64,000 nucleotides of DNA, taken from NCBI GenBank assembly GCA_963971225.1, contig OZ020268.1:111196830-111260829 (forward strand), read 5' to 3'. This DNA is from Melieria omissa (Eukaryota > Arthropoda > Insecta > Diptera > Ulidiidae). The notes under the pieces are model-generated. The model did not search any database. It was not told the origin of the DNA and saw nothing but the letters and a program-made list of their open reading frames with translations. Positions 57,280 through 64,000 of this stretch are shown piece after piece. Within the stretch, counting starts at the first letter, position 1; each line of letters starts with the position of its first letter. The position numbers and the translations under genes were made by a program.

Positions 57280-58010
57280 TTCGTGTACCGTGGTACCGTC
57301 ATAAATAGCAGCAATGATGTTAGCCTAGAGAAGTGTTAGCCTATCAAAGAATTAGTAAAGCCAATAGGTGATACTGAATAGATGAAGATGGGTATCACTG
57401 AGTCGGATGAATGCAGGAAATGCAAAGAAAATGGTACCAAGGAAACCCTGGAGCACATAGTTTGCTCCTGTCCAGCCATCTCAAGACTACGCTTTACGCA
57501 CTTCGGGGCCCCATTCTTCTCTGGCTTAGGAGAGGTCCCCGAGCACAATATTAAATCGCTAATGAACTTCGCTAGGAACACCCGCATTCTCACCGATCAC
57601 TTCTACGGCGATCCGCAACACTAAGGAGCTCTAACTATTATCACTAAACCCTATTATCGCGTAAACCCTATTGGGTACGCGTTGCCAACTTCGCCAGCCG
57701 GCTGACCTAACCTAATAGGTGATACTATGGTCTTGATAGGCACCTCTCACTCTTGATCGACAAAACTTGCACTCTATTGGACGTTCATTCCGCCTGTGAT
57801 CCCTTATGGCGCAGAAGCAGGGATACTGTCGCGTAACGAGAGAAGTTTACATTGGCGACGACTATCGAATACGAAAAAACAATGAGCGGTTTATAGACAT
57901 GGACATAGCTAAACATACAGCGATTACGCTGTATTATTACGTCTTCCGTAAGGACGATAAAGTTCGACGCGGTTGTTGGAGGTCGACGGTGAAGAGAAGG
58001 AGACCGTATC
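57280..58010 (+). pseudogene. Non-LTR retrotransposon reverse transcriptase fragment, interrupted
   Basis: On the plus strand, with frameshifts: FVYRGTVINSSNDVSLE, then KLALYWTFIPPVIPYGAEAG, ILSRNE, YRIRKNNERF with DMDIAKH, and FDAVVGGRRR. These are the ordered C-terminal blocks of insect non-LTR reverse transcriptases (YLG motif, LYxTLxxPVxxYG, basic tail). A second retrotransposon fragment (57376-57713) is inserted in the middle. No 5' or 3' end of the outer element was seen. The piece at 32760-32875 is from the same family. Confidence 0.75.
57376..57713 (+). mobile_element. 5'-truncated non-LTR retrotransposon, nested, 13-bp target duplication
   Basis: The flanking AATAGGTGATACT is duplicated exactly (57363-57375 and 57714-57726), so the insertion is 338 bp. 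It encodes an 80-codon frame (57382-57624) with the zinc-knuckle-like C-terminus of a non-LTR polyprotein: CRKC, then TLEHIVCSCPAISRLRF. A short 3' region ends GACCTAACCTAA, without a poly(A) tail. Severe 5' truncation is typical of target-primed reverse transcription. Confidence 0.88.
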
Positions 58011-58204
58011 CCTGGTGAAGGGACCAAGTTGATTTTGCTGTATCATCTCTTGGATGGATGGATGGATGTGAGGGGGAGCCGAGGAAATAACCTTAGGGAG
58101 GTCGTTATCTCAAGCACTCAGGCTTTAAAGCCCATTGTACTTAAGGCTAAGGTTAAGAAAAAGGCTGATAGAGGAGATGGGAATGGGAAAATAAAAGAGA
58201 AAGT

Positions 58205-58470
58205 GGGTGGAAAGGGTTATAAAATCTCCTGTGCAAATTTCCCGGACTCATTAATGAATCGCAGGAGATTACACAGGGTGAGAGAATGAACGTCCATTCT
58301 CATAAGATTTGAACTTCGTCCATTCTTATAACATCTGAACCCAGCGTACGCAATCTCGTTCTGGAGAAGGCAGGACATGCACAGAGAAAATGCTCTGTAC
58401 TATCTACTTCCTCCTGTGTCCTGTGACTAACCCGACAATTCGATGGAGATCTTTCCTTCTTAGCTTCTGG
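58205..58470 (-). pseudogene. Non-LTR retrotransposon C-terminal fragment, minus strand
   Basis: The minus strand reads SNCRVSHRTQEEVDSTEHFL with CACPAFSRTRLRTLG, the C...H-x3-C-x-C knuckle of a different non-LTR family, then after a frameshift LCNLLRFINESGKFAQE, matching the usual LLxFIxxSGWF ending. It has no preserved ends. Confidence 0.7.
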
Positions 58471-58813
58471 AGGAAATCCCCTGCTGTTCCTATCATCCTT
58501 TAGTATGACCTACTGGAGAAGAAGGCGCCTGGAACTTTTGTGGCATGCCGTAACATGATAACAGTTTACAGCCAGTTAAGTAAGTATCCAAACCTTGATT
58601 GGGAAAAAAGGTTAAATAAGCTGCACTTCAGCTACTAACTTGTAGATTTACCCTGAAAGCAATGCTAATTGGTAAGATCTCTTTTTCTCTCATTGGCGCA
58701 GATTATAAGATCCCGAAGGAGCACACCACGATTTCAGCCATTTGGTATTTTTCACTTTACCGCTTTTGAGTTTGAATAGCTCGGCCAAGTGGTAGTGACA
58801 GTTCAGCACTTAA

Positions 58814-59254
58814 GGCTTGATTACACGTAACGAGTAGAGTGAGAAGACAGCAACTCGAACGAGTACTCGTTTCGTCTAAACGGTAAGGCGAGTTCTTGAT
58901 TGAGTCAGTGATCGATGAAAGTGGCGAGAGAGCCACTAGAATCACATTTTGTTTGCTAGGCCGAGCGACCACTACTTTACCGTTATATTTTTCTCTTTTC
59001 GCAGCGATTCGTGCAATCGCTCGTCACATGCGGCATCGCTCGTGACATGCGGTATGCGTCACACACCACTTTTCGCTCGGTTGAGTTTAATTGCGCGAGT
59101 TGCTTAGTTCATTTTGTGCATTGTAAAACCGAACTGACTCGCCGCGTGTCGAAATACGTTTGAACAACTCGTCGCTTTTGCTCGCTATCCCAATTCTTTC
59201 GGCCTAGTACCATTTTGATGTCTCGTCACTCGACTCGTTACGTGTAATCAAGCC
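58814..59254. mobile_element. Inverted-repeat MITE, GGCTTGATTACACG family
   Basis: A 441-bp element with 21-bp perfect inverted ends (GGCTTGATTACACGTAACGA, then G) and partial similarity further in (GTAGAGTGA / GTCGAGTGA). TTAA precedes it (58810-58813) and TTTA follows (59255-59258), so it is probably another TTAA element with one mutated flank. The interior repeats CGAGT/ACTCG motifs and has no coding frame. Confidence 0.75.
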
Positions 59255-59269
59255 TTTACACACTTTCTT

Positions 59270-60270
59270 TCTGTAGCCATAAAAAATGGGCATTCCTTCA
59301 TTTCAGAAGAGGCGACACACTTGTTTCTTTAGTATTTTTTGTTTTTCATTACTCCCCCAAAAACTTATTTTTGGCATCACCGCTGTCCTTCTGCAGCTAC
59401 CGTGACTGCATTCAAGTTTTTCTTCCCATGTAAAGTTTGTCATTAAAGTCCATGAGCACTGGTGCGCGAGGACGTGGGATGGAGAGGATGCATCGAACCA
59501 ATGCAGACAAGCAGACGAAATGCGAGCGCTTGCAGCAGCGACAAGTGATGCGCCACTCCTGGACTGACGGTGATGAATAGCTGAGCTGGTGAAAAGCCGC
59601 GTCGCTAGAATTCCGCGTAAAAGACATACGCATTCGCTGAGCGAGTGGCGAGCGGGCGACGTGCAGGAGCAGCCGTGCATGTGTGGTGCATGATTAAAGT
59701 TTTGCTTTCGCGTATATGACACAGTAGTAACATACGCCAAGTAGTTGCGGCATCTTTAACTGCCACTTCCTCATGTGGAACTACGTGCGTTTTGTGTGCG
59801 GCTCGTTCGCTCCTGCCACGCGTCAAATTTCCAACAAATCGGCATTAACGCCAAAACCCGCACGACAGCGTTCAAATGACGAAATATGAATATTCGAAAA
59901 GATGCTGTCGCAGTGTGTTGGCGTTGTGTGCGTTGCGCGCACCGCAAGTTGAGCGCTAATTAACTTTCACATCGACGTACAATGCAGCAGGCAAACAAAG
60001 CGCGCGTTGGCAACTGCATGTCAGTCGCTGCCGTGACTGCTACCGCTCGCCGAACTTCCCAGCGCAGTGCACCGCATTAACGGATTTCAGTAATTTATTG
60101 ACTTTTCGCCGGCTGCCTGCACAGTCGCAATCACTAAACGTGTTGAAAATCGTTAGAAGATTATTCATCAATCAGTTAATTGATTAATTGTAATTCAACC
60201 GAAGAGGGTGAATTCGCCGCATCGAATTAATTGCGATTTCCATTTTAATTGAGTAGAAGGGAAGCTCGTT
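59270..60270. other. GC-richer block, no defended gene
   Basis: Balanced composition with GCGCGC-containing and CGAGCG motifs. A minus-strand frame of 145 codons (59303-59740) overlaps others in different frames and shows no known domain. No transposon border lies inside. The right end has homeodomain-type ATTA motifs (ATTAATTGATTAATTG near 60175). Confidence 0.35.
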
Positions 60271-60279
60271 ACGCGGCCA

Positions 60280-61310
60280 TTATAAGTGTTGACTGTTGGT
60301 CCGTCAATAGCAATAAATTACTTTGGCTTTCGAAATGTTCAATATTGATCAATATGCATGAAACATTTTCATCAAACCAAAGCAAAGTTTGACTAACCCA
60401 GGGGATGTTGCGTGAGTCTTTGAAAGCTGAAATCTGCCTTTCATACAATAATAAGTCAGATATATAGAACTTTAAAACTCGGCCCTGGGTGAGAAGACTG
60501 GCTAGGCTCATAAAACTTGATCCCAAACGACCTTTGTGTCTAGTAACCTGGTGCCTGGTTACTTTAAGGACACTGCTGCCAACTACCAACCATCATATGT
60601 CTAATAAATCTGGGCTTTCCAATTCAAAGTTCAGAAATTGTTTGAAAAAATCCATCACAAAATCGTGAAAAGACATTCCAAAACTTTGCCACAGTTGGTT
60701 GAAAACTATTCTAAAATATCTTAGATCAAAAAATAATATTTACTTATGGCTTATTGGCTTAACGAATTGTTAAATTCTTGAAAATTTTTGTATACCTACA
60801 ACTTGTATTTTTAAATCCTGATCCTTGAATCCTCATTCCCTCTAGACTGTCTAATCAGTGCAATTTTGGGCGTCAGTAACTTTAATCGATGACTTTCACG
60901 CTACGCAGTGAGTTCGCTCATTTAAGCATTTCGCAAGGCCATGAAGCCTACTTAACTTTTGACAGCTTTCGCAAATTTTATAAAATTACGCTTGTGTCGC
61001 TTATTGCCAAATAGGGGGGCAAAAGCAAAATTTATATAACAAACGCACTTTTACTTGGCGCATTTACTTGGTTGTGATGCACAATAAACAATAAATTTGA
61101 TTACATATGATTTTTGAACGGATCAGTGGATTGCACAGTGGGCAAATCGAGTGAAATTTATAAAATACATGATATGCTTGTTTTGAAGAAAATAATGCGT
61201 TTTTTGAAGATCTTAATTTTTGACTATAAAATATTAGTTGAAAGGAAATTCGAACAAGAGATTTGTTGACTTGTGGTTTAATCGCTAAGCTATGACGACT
61301 GAGAACTCAA
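60280..61310. other. Gene-free stretch
   Basis: Mixed AT-rich sequence. A minus-strand frame of 106 codons (60269-60589) has no recognisable domain and is not called. No bounded repeat was found. Confidence 0.45.
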
Positions 61311-61321
61311 TTACTGATTAC

Positions 61322-61480
61322 CAGTGGCGGATCCAGGAGGGTTTTGGGGGTTGAAACCCCCCGAAATATTTCGATCGACTATAAAACTTCATACAAATTA
61401 AGAGGCATTTCATAAATATTAAAGAATTACTTTTTAAACCCTTCCCCCCACCCCGAAATATTTTTCTGAATCCGCGTCTG
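61322..61480 (+). mobile_element. hAT-like MITE, CAGTGGCGGATCCAG family, copy 2
   Basis: A 159-bp element, ends CAGTGGCGGATCCAG...CTGAATCCGCGTCTG. The flanks CTGATTAC (61314-61321) and CTGATCAC (61481-61488) form an 8-bp target duplication with one mismatch, which favours hAT. CCCCCAAAA/GGGG-rich arms surround an AT-rich centre. It is the inverted relative of 43501-43657. Confidence 0.8.
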
Positions 61481-61489
61481 CTGATCACA

Positions 61490-62620
61490 AAAGGAAAAAT
61501 AACACTAAATACAAGTTGGTGTTTTTAAGCGAAAAATTCTCCAATAATTTTCTTAAACCGAGCTGTCAATGGTCGGCAGCTTCCAGGACGAATAGCGCTA
61601 ATGTATGAGTCACAATGAGCATTCTTAATACCTAAGAATAATGAAAAAGGTAGATAAAATATCACAATTTTATATGGGACTCTGGTGGTCTCCACAGGCT
61701 TGTCTCAGACGATATATAAGATCAGAACTTTTACTCGGAGGTCTCGATGGCGTATTTCGTATTTCTGCATTTCAGAGGAACCTTCGGAAAGACTTTAAGT
61801 TAACGTTTACGTTCACGTGAAGGTTGAGACGGCTAGTTGTGTATTCTCATGTTTTCCATAAAGACCAGAACTTTCATTTGAAGGTCTAGACAACTCAATG
61901 TGGATTTCTTCACTTTGAAGGAGTCATAGATAAGACCTGGAGTTCTACTCGCAACTCGAAACGACTGTGTTCATAAGTATTCCTTCATTTCAGAAGAGAA
62001 GAAACCCAGTAACTTTCCGGTGCGCACCGATTTAATTATGGTTTATGTTGTTCCAGGAAAGTTTCTATCCGGCACAGAAATCATGTGCAGGTGGAATGCT
62101 AATCTTTTCCAGTGTCTGTGCTCAATGATAACCGGAGGACCTTCTGTGAAACAAACCAAGCATGAAATGTAGAAAATGTTCGGTGTCTCATGTGTATTGT
62201 ACCTTGTGGAAACGTGGGTGTGGCAATAAGGCGATATATGTTAGACGCTCGATGTCATAATAAAGCTGCTAAAAGGGATTTTCAGGTCCATGAAAAATAC
62301 CATACAATGTCGTCTTAGATGCAATGAGAATTGTCGGATCGAGTTCAAAGACTGTGAACTGAGAATATTAGATGTTAAGGCTTGAGATCAATCCGTTACC
62401 TCTAACCCTAAACAGCTTTGTATCTGCTTTACGGGTAACCTTGGGGAAAAGCCATCGAAAGTCAGGGGAGACCTCAGAAGACTAACATATAAACATATAA
62501 ATTGTTGAAGACGTTTTGGGGGGGAAAAAATAAGTGGAGAACGAAAGCTGGGAACCGGAAAATCTGAACAGAAAAGTTTACGGAGTTGGTCAGGTTTCAA
62601 CTTCTTCTTCTTCACTGGTA
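61490..62620. other. Gene-free stretch
   Basis: Repeated short phrases (GACCAGAACTTTCATTTGAA, GATCAGAACTTTTACTCGGA, GACCTGGAGTTCTACTCG, each near AAGGTCTAGAC-like text) suggest three or four highly diverged units of about 110 bp between 61720 and 61960. No gene is recognised. Confidence 0.4.
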
Positions 62621-62628
62621 ACCGTTAA

Positions 62629-63127
62629 CCCCATTAAGCCCTGAGCGTTGCGTTTGCGCAACGTTTGGGAATTTCGGTACATTAAGTAATTCATAAAGAT
62701 ATAAGACTTGAAAATGGGTAGAATTGGATTCGAATTGATCGTTTTAGATTCTGCCATACTCAAATTTCAAAATTTTTTAAATACTCATATCTTTTTTTCG
62801 ATCCAAAGTCAAAGGTTTTTTTTGGGGAATTTTTGAAATTCAATTAAAAATACTTATTCTTCAAACCTATCAAAATCCCTTTGTGGGCTGCATTTTGTAA
62901 TGCTAAACTATTTAAAAATAAGTTTAAAAAAATTTTTTTTTTTTTTTAATTTTATGTTTTGTATGTGACTAAGGCCCAAATTGCGTTTGCGCAACGTACC
63001 CTCCTGGTTCAGGGGGTGGGGGTATGAATTATTTGCTTCATTTTTTTTCTTGATTAGGTCAATTACTAAGATTGTGTAAAATTTTATGGAAATCGCACAA
63101 GCCCTACTGGGGTCAGGTTTTAATGGG
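62629..63127. mobile_element. TTAA-bounded MITE with internal GCGTTTGCGCAACG palindromes
   Basis: A 499-bp element with related ends CCCCATTAAGCCCTGA...TCAGGTTTTAATGGG, flanked by TTAA (62625-62628 and 63128-63131). A near-palindromic motif, TTGCGTTTGCGCAACGT, occurs near each end (62648-62664 and 62980-62996). It may be a subterminal protein-binding site. The interior is non-coding. Confidence 0.75.
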
Positions 63128-63131
63128 TTAA

Positions 63132-63490
63132 GCCAACAATGATGTTTATGATTGGGAACATACAAAGAATGAAAGGATGAAAGGGGATGAAAGAAGCGAA
63201 TCGAGAAATATGGCCAGCAATATCGGCGAAATTGGTCCAAATTTAACAAAAACAATGTTTATGATGATTTCGAAGGAACCAATGGACAATGAAAGCAGTG
63301 GACATATGGGAACAAAAGTTTGGGGATTTGTACGAGGTTCACTTAGAATCGTAGAGCCAACAATGATGAAGATGATTGGGAAGAATGAAACGAATTAAGA
63401 AAAACGGGCTGAAAAATTGAGGTAGCTGGTTGAGATTCAACTAGAACATTTGAGCCAACAATGATGAAGATGAGTATGAAATTCAAGAGC
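63132..63490. repeat. Short diverged repeat units, about 100 bp
   Basis: GAGCCAACAATGATGAAGATG recurs near 63354 and 63451, with a variant (AGCCAACAATGATGTTTATG) at 63132 and a weaker one near 63252, interspersed with GGGAAGAATGAAACG-type sequence. Frames here are shaped by the repeat and not called as genes. Confidence 0.5.
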
Positions 63491-64000
63491 TCAACTTTAG
63501 CAGCATTTGTCGGGTCAATGGGGTCTAATCTTAATGTCAGAATGCGGACGCAACTATTTGCAACCATTTCTCATCATCATAGCTACTGCAGATTTCATAG
63601 TGAGAGGGTACTATATGAGGATTGACCTGAAAAGCAATCAGTGCTCAGGGTTCAACCCCAAATACAAAAATGCCTGGCGCCAAAAATGGTTTCAAATATA
63701 ATTGAGCTCAAGAGTTTTACTCAAAACGCCCCTAAAATCAAATCCTGTGTGCTCCACTGAAAGCAGTAGTATGCAAGGGGGAGGGGGAGAGAGAGTGAAA
63801 TGTGGTGACGGTTGGGGACATAAGGCCAACTACTCTCATTTAGCACTTAGGGTTTACCAATTTAGAATCCAGCTTTTGTTGATGTTCGCAAAATCTTTGA
63901 AATTTTCATTGAAAAGAATGTGGAATTTTTTAAAGCCAAATGATTCGCCGTGTACCACTGTCGCTGTCTGTGTCATCTTAGCGATTCTTGCTTATGCAGC

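Noticed and set aside
59303..59826. 145-codon minus-strand frame and its overlapping neighbours
   Set aside because: Three frames are open together in a GC-richer block, with no domain and no plausible splice or start context.
1..64000. tRNA, rRNA, snRNA or viral genome
   Set aside because: No cloverleaf with A/B boxes, rRNA core or viral polymerase or capsid frame was recognised on either strand. Short tRNAs could still be missed by eye.

Overview
The window is nuclear DNA of a higher fly (Diptera, Brachycera). A tephritid-like fly is a reasonable guess, but no species can be named from the sequence. The signs are AT-rich non-coding DNA, many CA/TG microsatellites, CAA/CAG-type simple repeats, spliceosomal GT-AG introns, abundant mariner/Tc1 debris, and one clear host gene that reads like Drosophila Acph-1. 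I see no bacterial-style operon, CRISPR array, tRNA, rRNA or complete virus.

Host gene: on the + strand, seven coding exons between 5875 and 17729 join in frame into a 402-residue secreted or lysosomal histidine acid phosphatase (388 residues if the second in-frame ATG at 5917 is used). All six introns have GT-AG borders and lie in phase 0. The catalytic motifs RHGPRTP (exon 2) and HD (exon 6) are intact. Introns 1 (7.4 kb) and 6 (2.4 kb) are swollen by transposon insertions. The gene ends with two AATAAA signals inside a 33-bp tandem duplication.

Upstream, 1-5.9 kb has a GC-richer block at the left edge (possible non-coding 5' exon), then extremely AT-rich DNA with one mariner derivative and one tiny TTAA element, then a promoter-like stretch before the ATG. 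Downstream, from 17.7 to 64 kb, I find no host coding exon I can defend. Two textures alternate there. One is GC-richer, transposon-poor blocks of about 1-2 kb carrying simple repeats, which could be regulatory DNA or non-coding exons. The other is AT-rich DNA loaded with repeats.

The repeats are the main content: (a) mariner and Tc1 elements, including two copies of one internally deleted derivative and one nearly full-length mariner whose second catalytic Asp codon is gone; (b) at least six kinds of short inverted-repeat elements bounded by TTAA or a near match, the signature of piggyBac-type mobilisation; (c) MITEs with 8-bp target duplications (hAT- or P-like); (d) fragments of non-LTR retrotransposons, one inserted in another with a 13-bp target duplication; (e) hairpin elements; (f) minisatellite-like arrays with periods of about 110, 140 and 175 bp. 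No new multi-gene system is visible. The most notable content is this layered set of non-autonomous elements, several with borders clear enough to date their order of insertion.
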